Source: Alphaproteobacteria bacterium (GTDB lineage Bacteria > Pseudomonadota > Alphaproteobacteria > GCA-2731375). Taken from it: a stretch of 64,000 nt of DNA. The notes under the pieces were generated by a model, which saw only the letters and a program-made list of their open reading frames with translations, made no database searches and was not told the origin of the DNA. Positions within the stretch are counted from its first letter, which is position 1, and the number at the start of each line of letters is the position of its first letter. Shown here in pieces: positions 49,198 through 60,276 of the stretch. The position numbers and the translations under genes are program-made. The stretch is from the NCBI GenBank assembly GCA_021776235.1, contig JAJFGG010000038.1:1-64000 (forward strand), given 5' to 3'.

Positions 49198-50783
49198 TGG
49201 CCGATGCACAACCAGTCGTAGGCGCCAATCGTTTGGAACTGTTGCAGATCGCTGACGCGGTCGCTCGGGAAAAGGCGATTGATGCGGAAATTGTCGTCGA
49301 GGCAATGGAAGAGGCTATTCAGAAGGCGGCCCGATCCAAATACGGCATGGAAAACGAGATTCGCGCGGAAATTGACCGCAAAACCGGTAACATCGGCCTG
49401 TCCCGGCTGTTGGATGTGGTCGATGTGGTGGAGAACCCGGCGACGGAAATCCTCTTGTCCGAGGCTTTGGGCCGGAATCCGGATGCCAGGGTCGGCGATA
49501 TGATCTCGGAAGCCCTGCCGCCCATAGATTTTGGCCGTATCGCCACCCAGACCGCCAAGCAGGTCATCGTGCAAAAGGTTCGGGAAGCAGAACGGGAACG
49601 GCAATACGAAGAATACAAAGACCGCATTGGCGAAGTGGTCAATGGTGTCGTCAAGCGGGTTGAATATGGCAACGTGCTGGTCGATCTCGGCCGGGCCGAG
49701 GCCATCGTACGGCGCGATGAAGCGTTGCCGCGGGAAAGCCTGCGTCAAGGCGACCGCATCCGCGCCTATATTTATGATGTCCGCCACGAACAGCGCGGCC
49801 CGCAAATTTTCCTTTCCCGTACCCATCCCCAGTTCATGGCGAAGCTGTTTACCCAGGAGGTGCCGGAAATTTATGACGGCATAATCGAGATCAAGGCCGT
49901 GGCCCGCGATCCAGGCAGCCGGGCCAAGATTGCCGTGGCTTCCAATGATTCCAGTATTGATCCGGTCGGCGCCTGCGTCGGCATGCGGGGCAGCCGGGTC
50001 CAGGCCGTGGTTAACGAACTTCAGGGCGAGAAGATTGACATTATCCAATGGTTGCCCGATCCCGCGGCGTTCCTGGTCAAGGGCCTGGCACCGGCGGATG
50101 TGGTGAAAGTGGTGATGGACGAGGAGGCCCAGAAATTCGAAGTCGTGGTGCCGGACGAGATGTTAAGTCTCGCAATCGGCCGGCGTGGCCAGAACGTTCG
50201 CCTGGCCTCGCAATTGACTGGCTGGGAAATCGATATCCTAACCGAAGAGGAAGAATCGGACCGCCGTCAGGAAGAGTTGCGCCAACGTAGCGAACTGTTC
50301 ATGGAGGCCCTTGTCATTGATGAAATGATGGCGCAATTGCTGGCCACGGAAGGTTTCAATTCGGTGGAGGAAGTGGCCTTCGTGGAAGAGGACGAACTGG
50401 CCACGCTGGAAGGCTTTGACCATGATCTGGCGGCGGCATTGCAACAACGGGCCAACGACTACCTGGATGCCCGGGACGCACAATTCGACCAGCAGCGCGC
50501 GGAACTTGGCGTTACCGAGGAATTGGCGGCGATTGAAGGCTTGACGCCCGGCATGTTAGTGAAACTTGGCGAAAATGGCGTCAAGGAATTGGATGATTTC
50601 GCCGAGCTGGCGACCGACGAACTGGTTGATCCTGGAGATGGTCTGCTGCGGGAATTCGAGTTGGATGAAGAGACCGCCTCAGCCATGATCATGGCGGCGC
50701 GGGCTCATTGGTTCGAGGATGAAGACCAGCCGGAGACGGCGGGCGAGGAAGCCGAAGACGCCACCGGTGCGGACGAGGTCTGA
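49197..50783 (+). CDS. nusA: transcription termination/antitermination factor NusA
   Basis: A 528-aa RNA polymerase-binding factor. Domains: NusA N-terminal (1-125), S1 (about 135-200, GEVVNGVVKRVEYGNVLVDLG), KH1/KH2 (about 230-345, with GACVGMRGSRVQAVVNELQGE and AIGRRGQNVRLASQLTGW), then two C-terminal acidic repeats (about 365-500) containing LLATEGFNSVEEVAF and LGENGVKELDDFAELA. It modulates pausing, termination and rRNA antitermination. The two C-terminal repeats are as in many proteobacteria. YlxR follows after 11 bp. Confidence 0.96.
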   Translation: MADAQPVVGANRLELLQIADAVAREKAIDAEIVVEAMEEAIQKAARSKYGMENEIRAEIDRKTGNIGLSRLLDVVDVVENPATEILLSEALGRNPDARVGDMISEALPPIDFGRIATQTAKQVIVQKVREAERERQYEEYKDRIGEVVNGVVKRVEYGNVLVDLGRAEAIVRRDEALPRESLRQGDRIRAYIYDVRHEQRGPQIFLSRTHPQFMAKLFTQEVPEIYDGIIEIKAVARDPGSRAKIAVASNDSSIDPVGACVGMRGSRVQAVVNELQGEKIDIIQWLPDPAAFLVKGLAPADVVKVVMDEEAQKFEVVVPDEMLSLAIGRRGQNVRLASQLTGWEIDILTEEEESDRRQEELRQRSELFMEALVIDEMMAQLLATEGFNSVEEVAFVEEDELATLEGFDHDLAAALQQRANDYLDARDAQFDQQRAELGVTEELAAIEGLTPGMLVKLGENGVKELDDFAELATDELVDPGDGLLREFELDEETASAMIMAARAHWFEDEDQPETAGEEAEDATGADEV

Positions 50784-50794
50784 AAGAGAAGGTA

Positions 50795-51439
50795 ATGGGC
50801 AAAGCAACGGCAACATTTGGCGCAACGATTGCTGCGTCGGGACCGGCGGACAGGACTCCCGAACGCCGCTGCATTGCTACCGGCGAGGTGACGCCGACCA
50901 ATGCTTTGTTGCGTTTCGTCGTTGGGCCCGAGGGTAACCTCGTCGCTGATCTGGGCCGGGAGTTGCCGGGCCGTGGCATTTGGGTCGGCGGACGCCGGAC
51001 GCTTTTGGAACGTGCGATGAGAAAGCGTCTTTTCACCCGCGCTGCCAAGACGGCGGTGAGCGTGGCCGAGGATCTGCCGGACCGGATCGAAGCGGCCATG
51101 CGGCGGCGCTGTCTGGGGCTGTTGGGCTTGGCCAGGCGAGCCGGTCAACTGACTTTGGGATACGAAAAAGTAAGGGCGGCGTTGGACGCGGACCGGACGG
51201 CGATCGTCATTACGGCCCATGACGGCTCTCTCAAGGGGCGGAAAAAGGTGTTGAGCGGGACCGCGGTCGGCAATGGCGACGACGCCGCTTCGGGACGTCT
51301 TGTTGTTGATCTGTTCACGATAGATGAATTGAGTTTGGCATTGGGCCGTGAAAATGTGGTACATGCTGCCCTGCGGGCCGGTGGTTTGGCGGAACGTTTC
51401 GTGTGTGAATGCCATCGGTTGGCGGATTTCCGCGGTTAA
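50795..51439 (+). CDS. YlxR (DUF448) and L7Ae-like fusion, RNA-binding protein
   Basis: A 214-aa protein with two RNA-binding modules. The YlxR domain (about 20-100) has ERRCIATGEVTP, LLRFVVGPEGNLVADLGRELPGRGIWV. The second part (about 110-205) resembles an L7Ae/YlxQ fold: LGLLGLARRAGQLTLGYEKV, AIVITAHDGS and ALGRENVVHAAL. In Firmicutes these are separate genes; the fusion is usual in alphaproteobacteria. It sits between nusA and infB and probably binds RNA in transcription or ribosome processes. Confidence 0.92.
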   Translation: MGKATATFGATIAASGPADRTPERRCIATGEVTPTNALLRFVVGPEGNLVADLGRELPGRGIWVGGRRTLLERAMRKRLFTRAAKTAVSVAEDLPDRIEAAMRRRCLGLLGLARRAGQLTLGYEKVRAALDADRTAIVITAHDGSLKGRKKVLSGTAVGNGDDAASGRLVVDLFTIDELSLALGRENVVHAALRAGGLAERFVCECHRLADFRG

Positions 51440-51554
51440 AGCAGTTCGGCCGGTAGAGGGCGGGCCGATGGTGCTTGCCGCGCGTTAGTGCGTTGTTGCC
51501 CGCGAATATCGATCAGGGTGTTGATCGCGGCGGTTGGCAAACGCCTGGAAAGAG

Positions 51555-54203
51555 ATGGGACAAGACGACGTGAGTGATTCGGGTGAGAAGAAAACCCTAA
51601 GCCTGGGAGGTGGCGAACGCCTCGGACTCCGCAAACCGGGTGAGGGTGGTGCTACGCCTCCGCGCGGGGGTATAGGCGGCGGTCGCAAAACCGTTAAAGT
51701 CGAAGTGCGGCGCCGGCGCGCGCCGGCGCGCAGCAGCCCTGCCACCTCGGCGGAGACTGCCGGCGCATCCAGCGCGGCTGCTACGGGCAAGGCGCCCGCC
51801 GCCGCGGAATCGACGGCTGGTGCCGCTGTCGCCAGAAGTACTGAGGCGCCGCGGCAAGGGGCGGCGGCACCCGCCGATACCGGCGCCGGGCGCGCCCGTC
51901 ATGTTCTGCGGACTTTGTCCACCGAAGAAAAATCCGCGCGCTCACGTGCTCTGGATAATGCTCAGGCGGCCGACGAAGCGGCCCGTGCCCGAGCCGAGGA
52001 AAACGCCCGCCGCCAGGCTGGTGAAGCGGCCCGGGTGGCGCGCGAGCGGGAGGCCGGTGAAAAACGGCGGGCCGAAGAAGATGCCCGAAAGCAGGCCGAG
52101 GAGGAAGCCCGCCGCAAGGCCGAGGAAGAGGCCGCCCGTAAACTGCAGGAGAACGAGGCCAAAGCCAACGCAGAGGCAGCAGCGCTTGGCGAAACGACAG
52201 CCCGGCGTGCCCCGGCCGCTGCGGGCGACAAAGACGCTTCAGGCCGCCGCGCCGAGCGCCGGCCGATCGAACGGCCCAAGCCGCAACCCCGGGCCCGCAC
52301 CGAGCCCCGTCGCCGGTCGGGTCGGATCACAGTTACGGAAGCTTTGGCCGACCGAGAGGAGCGGGTCCGAAGTCTGGCCTCCATAAAGCGCGAACGGGAA
52401 CGGCGGAAACAGCTGGCTGCCGAAAGCGGTGAAGGCCAGCGAAAAATTTTACGTGAAGTAGTGGTGCCTGAAACCATCACGGTGCAGGAACTGGCCAACC
52501 GCATGGCTGAACGCGGTGTCGATGTGGTGCGTTCGCTCATGGGCCTTGGCGTTATGGCCACGGTCAATCAGACGATCGATGCCGACACGGCGGAATTGGT
52601 GGTGGCGGAATTTGGCCACAGGTTGCGCCGGGTGTCGGAATCCGATGTCGAAATCGGACTGAAGGGCGATCTCGACGAACAGGGCGATCTGAAAGTACGG
52701 CCACCGGTGGTTACGGTGATGGGCCATGTGGATCACGGCAAGACCTCGTTGCTGGATGCTATTCGGGAAAGTGACGTGGCGGCGGGTGAAGCGGGTGGCA
52801 TTACCCAGCATATCGGCGCCTATCAGGTGACGACGCCAACCGGGGCCCGGATCACGTTCATTGATACGCCTGGCCATGCTGCATTCACGGCCATGCGTGC
52901 GCGTGGCGCTGAAGTAACCGATATCGTGGTTCTGGTCGTGGCCGCCGATGATGGGGTCATGCCGCAAACAGTCGAGGCCATCAACCATGCCAAGGCGGCG
53001 AATGTGCCGCTCATCGTTGCCGTGAACAAGATGGATCTGCCTGACGCCAATCCCAACAAGGTGAAGCAGGAATTGCTGCAATACGAGGTCATTCCAGAGG
53101 AAATGGGCGGCGATGTCCAGATTGTCGAGGTTTCCGCCACGCAAAAAATGAACCTGGACGGGTTGGAAGAGATCATTCAACTAAGGTCGGAATTGCTGGA
53201 ACTGAAGGCCAACCCGGACCGCCCCGCCGACGGTGTGGTGGTCGAGGCCGAGTTGGACCGTGGCCGCGGCGCTGTGGCCACACTGTTGGTGCAACGAGGC
53301 ACCCTATCGGTCGGCGATATATTTGTCGCCGGGCCCCAATGGGGCCGGGTAAGGGCATTGCTGGATCATCACGGCAACGATGTGGATACGGCGGGGCCCT
53401 CCATGCCTGTTGTGGTTCTGGGTCTGAATGGCACCCCTGCCGCTGGTGACGAATTCAACGTTGTCGAAAGCGAGGGGCGGGCCCGCGAAGTTGCCGAATA
53501 CCGGCAACGCGTCGACCAGGAACGCCGTGCCGCCGCGGGTGCGCGGGGCAGCCTGGAGGAAATGTTCAGCAATTTGCAGGACAGCGACAAGAAGGAATTT
53601 CCGCTGGTCTTCAAGGCCGATGTACGCGGTTCCTTGGAGGCGATCACGTCGGCCGTGGAAAATCTTGGCAACGATGAGGTTTCAGCCCGGGTGCTGCACG
53701 GCGGCGCGGGCGCCATTACTGAATCTGATATCGACCTGGCCAGAGCCTCGAACGCGGTGGTTATTGGCTTCAACGTGCGGGCCAATCCGCAGGCGCGGGA
53801 AATGGCCCGGCAAGAGAATGTCGAGATTCGCTATTATTCGATTATCTATGAACTTGTCGATGACCTGCGCAAGGCCATGAGCGGCCTGCTGAAGCCGGAA
53901 ATTCGCGAAACCATTATCGGTAACGCTGATGTGCTGGAAGTCTTCAATATCTCGAAACTTGGCAGGATTGCCGGTTGCCAGGTCAGATCCGGTCTGGCCC
54001 GCCGCCAGGCCCGCGTCCGGCTGTTGCGGGACAATGTGGTCATCCATACGGGCAGTCTGAAATCGCTGAAACGTTTCAAGGATGACGCCAACGAAGTGCG
54101 CGAGGGCAACGAGTGCGGCGTCGCATTGGAAAACTATCAGGACATACAAGCTGGCGACCAGCTGGAGTTCTTCGAGGTCGAGGAAGTCGAGCGTTCACTT
54201 TAA
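51555..54203 (+). CDS. infB: translation initiation factor IF-2
   Basis: An 882-aa GTPase placing initiator tRNA on the ribosome. The long N-terminus (about 1-300) is Ala/Arg/Glu-rich with a coiled-coil-like stretch of [14 protein letters not shown] repeats. The G domain has [20 protein letters not shown] and NKMD; domains II, III and IV follow, ending [18 protein letters not shown]-like. The ATG at 51555 is used; GTG 51570 ([14 protein letters not shown]) is a plausible alternative matching the usual alphaproteobacterial N-terminus. Confidence 0.96.
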   Translation: MGQDDVSDSGEKKTLSLGGGERLGLRKPGEGGATPPRGGIGGGRKTVKVEVRRRRAPARSSPATSAETAGASSAAATGKAPAAAESTAGAAVARSTEAPRQGAAAPADTGAGRARHVLRTLSTEEKSARSRALDNAQAADEAARARAEENARRQAGEAARVAREREAGEKRRAEEDARKQAEEEARRKAEEEAARKLQENEAKANAEAAALGETTARRAPAAAGDKDASGRRAERRPIERPKPQPRARTEPRRRSGRITVTEALADREERVRSLASIKRERERRKQLAAESGEGQRKILREVVVPETITVQELANRMAERGVDVVRSLMGLGVMATVNQTIDADTAELVVAEFGHRLRRVSESDVEIGLKGDLDEQGDLKVRPPVVTVMGHVDHGKTSLLDAIRESDVAAGEAGGITQHIGAYQVTTPTGARITFIDTPGHAAFTAMRARGAEVTDIVVLVVAADDGVMPQTVEAINHAKAANVPLIVAVNKMDLPDANPNKVKQELLQYEVIPEEMGGDVQIVEVSATQKMNLDGLEEIIQLRSELLELKANPDRPADGVVVEAELDRGRGAVATLLVQRGTLSVGDIFVAGPQWGRVRALLDHHGNDVDTAGPSMPVVVLGLNGTPAAGDEFNVVESEGRAREVAEYRQRVDQERRAAAGARGSLEEMFSNLQDSDKKEFPLVFKADVRGSLEAITSAVENLGNDEVSARVLHGGAGAITESDIDLARASNAVVIGFNVRANPQAREMARQENVEIRYYSIIYELVDDLRKAMSGLLKPEIRETIIGNADVLEVFNISKLGRIAGCQVRSGLARRQARVRLLRDNVVIHTGSLKSLKRFKDDANEVREGNECGVALENYQDIQAGDQLEFFEVEEVERSL

Positions 54204-54266
54204 GCGTGGCGCGGGTCGGGCCAATTTATTTTGGTGGCTGATAGTGGCAGTCCATAAGGCAGGATA

Positions 54267-54707
54267 ATGGCAAATCAACGCGAGAGCCGGAACCGGGCGC
54301 GTAGCCCTTCGCAGCGCCAACTGCGTGCCGGTGAATTGGTCCGGCATGCGGTGGCGGAGGTCCTAACCCGCGAAGAGATACATCACGAAGATCTGACCGG
54401 TGTCGCCGTGACGGTCTCCGAAGTCAGCATGAGCCCGGATCTGCGCCAGGCCACCTGTTTCATCATGCCCCTGGGTGGGAAGGATACGGACAAGGTGTTG
54501 GCCGCATTGCATCATACGGGGCCATGGCTGAGTGGCCAGGTGGCCCGGCGTGTGCGTTTGAAGTTCGCTCCGCGGCTGCGCTTCCAGATTGATCAAAGCT
54601 TCGACAATGCAGACCATATCGGGCGGTTGTTGAAGCGTGGCGATGTCGCTCCAGACCTGACGGCGGGCCTTGCCACGGAAGCGGACGACGGCAACAATGG
54701 GGCGTAA
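54267..54707 (+). CDS. rbfA: ribosome-binding factor A
   Basis: A 146-aa KH-like fold protein that matures the 16S rRNA 5' end in cold-shock and normal growth. Recognisable segments are [38 protein letters not shown] and [24 protein letters not shown]. The ATG has CAGGATA upstream, 63 bp after infB. The end overlaps the truB start by 11 bases, consistent with translational coupling. Confidence 0.94.
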   Translation: MANQRESRNRARSPSQRQLRAGELVRHAVAEVLTREEIHHEDLTGVAVTVSEVSMSPDLRQATCFIMPLGGKDTDKVLAALHHTGPWLSGQVARRVRLKFAPRLRFQIDQSFDNADHIGRLLKRGDVAPDLTAGLATEADDGNNGA

Positions 54708-55593
54708 GCGGCGCGGTCGGCCGGTGCACGGCTGGTTCATATTCGACAAGCCCCTGGGCATGACTTCGACCCAGGCCGTGGCCAAGGTGCGGCGTAGCTT
54801 CGATGCCGCGAAGGCCGGACATGCAGGTACATTGGATCCCTTGGCCAGCGGGGTTCTGCCGATTGCCTTGGGTGAGGCGACCAAGGTGGTGGCCAGGGCC
54901 ATGGACGGTGCCAAGGCTTATCGTTTCACGATCCGCTGGGGAGAGGAACGGGATACGGACGACGCGGAAGGCAAGGTGATCGAGCGCAGCGATGCACGGC
55001 CGACCGCTGCCGAGATCGAAGCCGTTTTGGCGCAATTCGTTGGCGAGATTGAACAGGTGCCACCGGCCTTTTCCGCCATCAAGGTGGATGGCGCCCGGGC
55101 CTATGATCTGGCCCGTGGCGGTGACGCGCCGGCGCTGGCCGCGCGTCTGATACGGATCGACCAGTTAAGCCTATGCGATTGCCCTGATTCCGATCATGCC
55201 GTGCTGGAAATGATCTGCGGCAAGGGCGCCTATGTGCGTGGTCTGGCGCGGGATATGGGCCGCGTCCTGGGCTGTCTGGGCCATGTCAGCGAACTGCGCC
55301 GCAACCGAGTCGGACACTTCGATGAAAGCATGGCGATTTCGCTGGATAAACTTGATGGCATGGGGCATAAGGAGGCGCTCGACGGCCTGCTTTTGCCGGT
55401 CGAGGCTGCGCTGGCCGACATCCCGGCGCTGGCCGTGACCGGTCCGGAGGCTGAACGTCTACGTTTTGGACAAGCCATCCGGGTTCCGCATAGCGTCGAG
55501 GGAACCGTATACGCGACGACCGACGGCAGGCCGGTAGCACTGGCTAAAATTCATGCTGGCGAAATCCGACCGGTGCGCGTTTTTAATCTGTAA
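54697..55593 (+). CDS. truB: tRNA pseudouridine-55 synthase TruB
   Basis: A 298-aa pseudouridine synthase. [17 protein letters not shown] is the N-terminal hallmark; the catalytic Asp is in [24 protein letters not shown] and [20 protein letters not shown] follow; the C-terminal PUA-like part is short. It makes Psi55 in the T loop of tRNAs. The ATG at 54697 lies within the last codons of rbfA; the frame open to 54670 adds nine residues without support. rpsO begins 26 bases later. Confidence 0.94.
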   Translation: MGRKRRGRPVHGWFIFDKPLGMTSTQAVAKVRRSFDAAKAGHAGTLDPLASGVLPIALGEATKVVARAMDGAKAYRFTIRWGEERDTDDAEGKVIERSDARPTAAEIEAVLAQFVGEIEQVPPAFSAIKVDGARAYDLARGGDAPALAARLIRIDQLSLCDCPDSDHAVLEMICGKGAYVRGLARDMGRVLGCLGHVSELRRNRVGHFDESMAISLDKLDGMGHKEALDGLLLPVEAALADIPALAVTGPEAERLRFGQAIRVPHSVEGTVYATTDGRPVALAKIHAGEIRPVRVFNL

Positions 55594-55619
55594 GGACTTA
55601 TTTCGAATAGGAGATTTCG

Positions 55620-55889
55620 ATGTCGATTACGGCCGAACGCAAGACCGAATTGATTGGCGAATTCAAGCAAACGACGAATGATACCGGCTCGCCGGAAGTG
55701 CAAGTGGCAATTCTGACCAGCCGGATCGTGACCTTGACTGATCATTTCAAGGAACACAAAAAGGACAACCATTCCCGACGCGGCCTACTGAAAATGGTCA
55801 GCCGGCGGCGGCGGTTGTTGGATTATCTGAAGCGTAAGGATCAGACGCGTTATGACGCGCTGATCAAGCGGTTGGGCCTGCGCCGTTAA
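55620..55889 (+). CDS. rpsO: 30S ribosomal protein S15
   Basis: The 89-aa S15 with its normal length. It carries the conserved [35 protein letters not shown] and the ending [25 protein letters not shown] precedes the ATG. S15 binds the central domain of 16S rRNA and in many bacteria represses its own mRNA. The rpsO-pnp order is classical; about 215 bp separates the two genes and could contain a processing site or secondary promoter. Confidence 0.97.
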   Translation: MSITAERKTELIGEFKQTTNDTGSPEVQVAILTSRIVTLTDHFKEHKKDNHSRRGLLKMVSRRRRLLDYLKRKDQTRYDALIKRLGLRR

Positions 55890-56105
55890 TCCTATAGGCG
55901 GGCATATCAAGGCTGATCCAGATAGAGTCCTGCGCGCCTTTTGGGCGTCGCAGATTCCGGCATTATGTCAGCCGGGAGCCAATGAAGGCCATGAACCATT
56001 CGGGATTATGGCAAAACCAAATTGAACGTAAGCGAAGCCATGTATTGACCGGCGATGGCGTCGGATTAAACAAGAAGACGTGGCTGACGAGAAAGAGAGA
56101 ACGAG

Positions 56106-58223
56106 ATGTTTAATATTCATCGCAAGGAATTGATGTGGGGCGGGCGCAAGCTGGTTCTGGAAACCGGGCGCGTGGCGCGCCAAGCTGATGGTGCCGTGCT
56201 TGTCACTTATGACGAAACCACCGTGCTGTGCGCCTCTGTCGCCGCGCGAGAGGCCCGCAAGGGTATCGATTTCTTTCCATTGACCGTACATTATGTGGAA
56301 AAGACCTATGCTGCCGGTAAAATTCCGGGCGGCTTTTTCAAGCGCGAAGGACGCCCATCGGAGAAAGAGACCCTGGTCTCGCGGCTGATTGACCGGCCGA
56401 TCCGGCCCCTGTTCGTGGACGGTTTCCGCAACGAAACCCAGGTCATCTGCACCACCGTTAGCCATGATCTGGAGAACGATCCCGATATCCCAGCCCTGGT
56501 GGGTGCATCCGCCTCGTTGACAATATCGGGGATTCCCTTCATGGGGCCGATCGCAGGCGCCCGGGTCGGCTATATCGACGGCGAGTATGTGCTGAACCCG
56601 CGCCTGGACGAATTGGAGAATTCCGAACTGGATATGGTTGTCGCCGGAACCGCCGATGCGGTGATGATGGTGGAATCCGAAGCCAGTCAGTTATCCGAGG
56701 AAGTCATGCTGGGCGCCGTGATGTTCGCCCACCGGGAAATGCAGCCCGTGATCCAGGCGATCATAGAACTGGCGGAAGTGGCCGCGAAGGAACCCTGGGA
56801 TCTGGCGCCGCCGGAGGATCATTCCGATCTGGAAAGCCGTGTCACTGATTTGATCGGGGCGGATCTGCGCGCCGCCTATGGCGAACCGGTGAAACAGGCC
56901 CGAACCAACCTGCTGGCAGATGCCCGCAGCAAGGCTTTTGACAGCTTGGCCGAAGACCCCGATGCCGGGGCCGTTGGCGGCATCGTCAAGAAGCTGGAAA
57001 AGAACATCGTGCGCGGCCAGATACTGGATTCCGGTCAGCGGATCGACGGCCGCGATACCCGCACCGTACGGCAGATCGAAAGCCAGGTTGGCGTGTTGCC
57101 CCGTACCCATGGCGCGGCGCTGTTCACCCGCGGTGAGACCCAGGCCTTGGTCGTGACCACCCTGGGCACCGGCGATGATGAGCAGATCATGGACGCGTTG
57201 GCCGGCTCCTACCGCCAGCACTTCATGCTGCATTACAACTTCCCACCCTATTCCGTGGGCGAGGCCGGCCGTTTTGGCTTCACGGGTCGGCGCGAGATCG
57301 GTCATGGCAAGCTGGCCTGGCGGGCCATGCATGCGGTGATGCCGGACAAGGAGGAATTCCCCTATACCATCCGTATCGTTTCCGAGATCACCGAGTCCAA
57401 TGGTTCTTCCTCCATGGCATCGGTCTGTGGTTCCTCGCTGTCGTTGATGGACGCTGGTGTGCCCTTGAAGGCCGCGGTATCCGGCATCGCCATGGGGCTG
57501 ATCCTGGAAGGCGACCGCTACGCCATCCTGTCGGACATTCTGGGTGATGAGGATCATCTGGGCGATATGGACTTCAAGGTTGCCGGCACGGAAAACGGCA
57601 TTACCTCGCTGCAGATGGATATCAAGGTTGCCGGTATCACCGAGGCGATTATGCGCGATGCCCTGGCCCAGGCCCATGAGGGCCGCAATCATATCCTCGA
57701 CGAAATGGGCAAGGCCTTGGGCGAACATCGCGGCGAACTACGTGACAGCGCGCCGAAGATCCACCTGATGAAGGTCCCGGTCGATAAGATCCGAGAAATC
57801 ATCGGGACCGGCGGCAAGATAATCCGCCAGATTACCGAAGAGACCGGTGCCAAGATCGATATCGCCGATGATGGCTCCGTGCGGGTGTCCTCACCCAATC
57901 AGGAGAGCATTGACCATGCCACGACCTGGATTACCGGCATTATCGCCGAGCCGGAGATTGGCGAAATCTACAAGGGCAAAGTGGTCAAGGTTGTTGATTT
58001 CGGCGCCTTTGTTAATTTCATCGGCAACCGGGATGGCCTGTGCCACATCTCGGAACTGGCCCCGCACCGGGTCAAAACCGTGGGTGATATCTGCAATGAA
58101 GGCGATCAGGTGTATGTCAAATGCCTGGCCATCGATGATCGCGGCAAAGTTCGTTTGTCGATGAAAATGGTTGATCAGGAGACCGGCAAAGAAATCGTTC
58201 CGGAAGAAGCCACCGGCGACTGA
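56106..58223 (+). CDS. pnp: polyribonucleotide nucleotidyltransferase (PNPase)
   Basis: A 705-aa 3'-5' phosphorolytic exoribonuclease. Two RNase PH-like domains (about 1-225 and 310-545; second has [18 protein letters not shown] and [20 protein letters not shown]) are joined by a helical linker. A KH domain (about 555-615, [21 protein letters not shown]-type) and an S1 domain (about 620-690, [19 protein letters not shown]) follow. It acts in mRNA decay. The gene ends the long translation operon with a strong intrinsic terminator 44 bases after its stop. Confidence 0.96.
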   Translation: MFNIHRKELMWGGRKLVLETGRVARQADGAVLVTYDETTVLCASVAAREARKGIDFFPLTVHYVEKTYAAGKIPGGFFKREGRPSEKETLVSRLIDRPIRPLFVDGFRNETQVICTTVSHDLENDPDIPALVGASASLTISGIPFMGPIAGARVGYIDGEYVLNPRLDELENSELDMVVAGTADAVMMVESEASQLSEEVMLGAVMFAHREMQPVIQAIIELAEVAAKEPWDLAPPEDHSDLESRVTDLIGADLRAAYGEPVKQARTNLLADARSKAFDSLAEDPDAGAVGGIVKKLEKNIVRGQILDSGQRIDGRDTRTVRQIESQVGVLPRTHGAALFTRGETQALVVTTLGTGDDEQIMDALAGSYRQHFMLHYNFPPYSVGEAGRFGFTGRREIGHGKLAWRAMHAVMPDKEEFPYTIRIVSEITESNGSSSMASVCGSSLSLMDAGVPLKAAVSGIAMGLILEGDRYAILSDILGDEDHLGDMDFKVAGTENGITSLQMDIKVAGITEAIMRDALAQAHEGRNHILDEMGKALGEHRGELRDSAPKIHLMKVPVDKIREIIGTGGKIIRQITEETGAKIDIADDGSVRVSSPNQESIDHATTWITGIIAEPEIGEIYKGKVVKVVDFGAFVNFIGNRDGLCHISELAPHRVKTVGDICNEGDQVYVKCLAIDDRGKVRLSMKMVDQETGKEIVPEEATGD

Positions 58224-58266
58224 AACACCTGCCTGCACGAACCTTCCCCGTCAGCGGGAAAGAATT

Positions 58267-58304
58267 GGCCCCGCCTTTCACATCAGGAGGCGGGGCCTTT
58301 ACTT
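58267..58304 (+). terminator. intrinsic terminator after pnp
   Basis: GGCCCCGCCT (58267-58276) pairs perfectly with AGGCGGGGCC (58288-58297) around an 11-base loop and is followed by TTTACTTTG. It closes the rimP to pnp transcript. A partial TTAGAGCCTGTCGCG repeat word (58315-58329) follows. Confidence 0.85.
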
Positions 58305-58361
58305 TGCTGGCATTAGAGCCTGTCGCGCGACGCGGCGCCCGGACAAGTATGGAAGGGCAGT

Positions 58362-59561
58362 CTAAATTACCCGTTTTTCATGCAACTCGGCGATCGATGC
58401 GTCGTCATAGCCCAGATCGCGCATAATTTCGTCGGTATGCTCGCCAAGGGTTGGCGCGCGCATGCGGATGTCGGCCGGGGTTTTCGACATGCGTATGTGC
58501 AGCTTGGCCACAGGCGCCGGGCCTGGGGTGCCGGGATATTCCACGTCTTGTAGAAAGTCACCACCTAGGACCTGCGGGTCAGCCAAGGTATCTGCTGGTT
58601 TGTAAATATGGCCGGTGGGGATGCGTGCCTCGGACAGGATGGCGATGGCTTCCTCGCGGGTTTTATCTTCACACCACTTCTGCATCCGCTCGGATATCTC
58701 AACACCGTTGTCGCCGCGGGCCAGATCATCCTTGAATTTCGGATCATTTAGCCAATAGTCATCGCCCATCAAGCGGGCCCAGCGTTCATATAGCGGTTGC
58801 CCGACCACCTGCACGATCAGCCAATCATCCTTGCATTTGAAGGCATCGACCGGCCCCGCGGTCTGCCCCCGGTTGCCGGATCCAACCCGGTCGGCCTGGA
58901 TCAAGGCCTGTTCGATCAGGGCGCCGTTGTTGAACAGAAGCGCGGTGCCCAGCAGGCTACCTTCGACCCGCTGTCCCTCGCCGGTTGCCTTCCGGTGCAG
59001 CAGAGCGGAGAGGGTGCCAATGGTGGCAGCCGACGCGGTCCCGAAATCAACCCATGGGGTATGCGCCTTCATGGGTTCGTCCGCATGCCCTGACAGATGC
59101 ATCATGCCCGACATGGCTGCGGCGACGCCATCAAAGCCAACCCGGTCCTTATAGGGACCGACGGAACTAAAAGCCGAGACGGTGGTCAGGATAATATCCT
59201 CCTTAACCGCGCGCAGGCTGTCGTAATCCAGGCCCATGGCGCCAAGGGTCTCGGTCGGCAGGTTCGCAATCACCACATCCGCCGTCGCCACCAGACGTTT
59301 GACGATCTCCCGCCCCTCCGGCTTCATGGGATTCAAAGTCAAACCGCGCTTGTTGCGGTTGAGGTGCAGGTAGCCGGAACCGACACAAATCTCGCCGTCC
59401 GCGCCCTCGCCGATGGGGGCGGTATAACGGTCTTCGCTACCATCAATTTTTTCAATGCGAATTACATCGGCGCCCAAATCACCCAACATCATGCCGCAAC
59501 ACGGGCCCGCGATATAGCGTCCGAAATCCAACACCCGTATACCATCCAGAACCTGACTCAC
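58362..59561 (-). CDS. CaiB/BaiF family CoA transferase
   Basis: A 399-aa class III CoA transferase. GTG 59561 is chosen because GGGGAG lies at the right distance; the frame runs further to 59594. Family features: VLDFGRYIAGPCCGMMLGDLGADVIRIEK at the start, the NRNKRGLTLN block, ITT VSAFSSVGPYKDRVGFDGVA with the catalytic-type Asp, and HPTLGEHTDEIM-like ending. It moves CoA between carboxylic acids through an aspartyl-CoA intermediate. No neighbouring partner gene indicates the acid. It is convergent with pnp. Confidence 0.88.
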   Translation of the reverse strand: MSQVLDGIRVLDFGRYIAGPCCGMMLGDLGADVIRIEKIDGSEDRYTAPIGEGADGEICVGSGYLHLNRNKRGLTLNPMKPEGREIVKRLVATADVVIANLPTETLGAMGLDYDSLRAVKEDIILTTVSAFSSVGPYKDRVGFDGVAAAMSGMMHLSGHADEPMKAHTPWVDFGTASAATIGTLSALLHRKATGEGQRVEGSLLGTALLFNNGALIEQALIQADRVGSGNRGQTAGPVDAFKCKDDWLIVQVVGQPLYERWARLMGDDYWLNDPKFKDDLARGDNGVEISERMQKWCEDKTREEAIAILSEARIPTGHIYKPADTLADPQVLGGDFLQDVEYPGTPGPAPVAKLHIRMSKTPADIRMRAPTLGEHTDEIMRDLGYDDASIAELHEKRVI

Positions 59562-59657
59562 CGTCAACTCTCCCCGCAATGATCTAGCCACCAAACCTTC
59601 GACCGTCGTCTACGCGACCAAGAATAGGCCGCGCCGGTACATACCGCAACGCGGGTC

Positions 59658-59788
59658 TGATACCAATGGTCCTTGATATCGACCTGATTCGCCGAGATGA
59701 TTCTTATCGCCAGGTAGGAGCGCTCCGCGCCTGACCCGCGAACCGGCCAAACCCATGAAACAGGTCAATATCAAGGACCATTGTATCA
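59658..59788. repeat. inverted-repeat element (TGATACCAATGGTCC family)
   Basis: The left arm 59658-59686 reads TGATACCAATGGTCCTTGAT and on; the right arm 59761-59788 is its inverse with one base missing and one mismatch. The 74-base centre has a smaller GC-rich palindrome around GGAGCGCTCC. It is a complete two-ended copy of the words found singly at 22028, 37229 and 44130. It lies between the CoA transferase and response-regulator genes. Confidence 0.8.
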
Positions 59789-59814
59789 TGCCAGGCTGCG
59801 TCCATTTATATGGA

Positions 59815-60183
59815 TCAGGCGAGTACTTCGCGCAGGGTGGCCAGGCTGATTGGCTTCTGGTGGCTTTCCACCCGCAGGCCCCGCACCTCGCCCAGGCCTA
59901 GTGCCATTTTGCCATAATAGGGATTGTATCCGCTGACCACCAAAATTCTGGCCTCGCAGCCCTGTTCGGCCAGCCATTGTACCAATTCGATACCTTCAAG
60001 ATCCGGCATCACCATATCCAGTACGATGACATCGGGCTTGAATGCCGCGTAGGCGTCCTTGAACAGGTTCGGATCCGACAAAGCGGAAACGTCATAGCCA
60101 ATGTCTTCTGCCGTTCGCTTCACGAATTCAGCAAAATCAGGTTCGTCGTCCACCACCAGCAAGCGCTTGCTCACTTCAGACAT
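59815..60183 (-). CDS. single-domain response regulator (orphan receiver)
   Basis: A 122-aa receiver-only protein. The ATG at 60183 has TAGGGAAC upstream; a longer start at 60231 adds 16 residues without features. LLVVDDEPDFAEF gives the acidic pocket, VIVLDMVMPDLEGIEL the phospho-Asp, ILVVSGYN the switch Ser, and HQKPISLATL the conserved Lys. It acts as a phosphorelay or protein-contact module. No kinase is adjacent, although a partial membrane sensor lies 3 kb away. Confidence 0.88.
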   Translation of the reverse strand: MSEVSKRLLVVDDEPDFAEFVKRTAEDIGYDVSALSDPNLFKDAYAAFKPDVIVLDMVMPDLEGIELVQWLAEQGCEARILVVSGYNPYYGKMALGLGEVRGLRVESHQKPISLATLREVLA

Positions 60184-60276
60184 GTTGTTCCCTACCGCGT
60201 TGCACTCGTCTAAATCAGCGTAACCGCCCAAAATTCAACCGCAATGACTTTTTTTTCACAAATTTTCAACAAACCG

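Noticed and set aside
56691-57728. 345-codon minus-strand frame opposite pnp
   Set aside because: It is antisense to PNPase, and its composition follows from the codon bias of the real gene.
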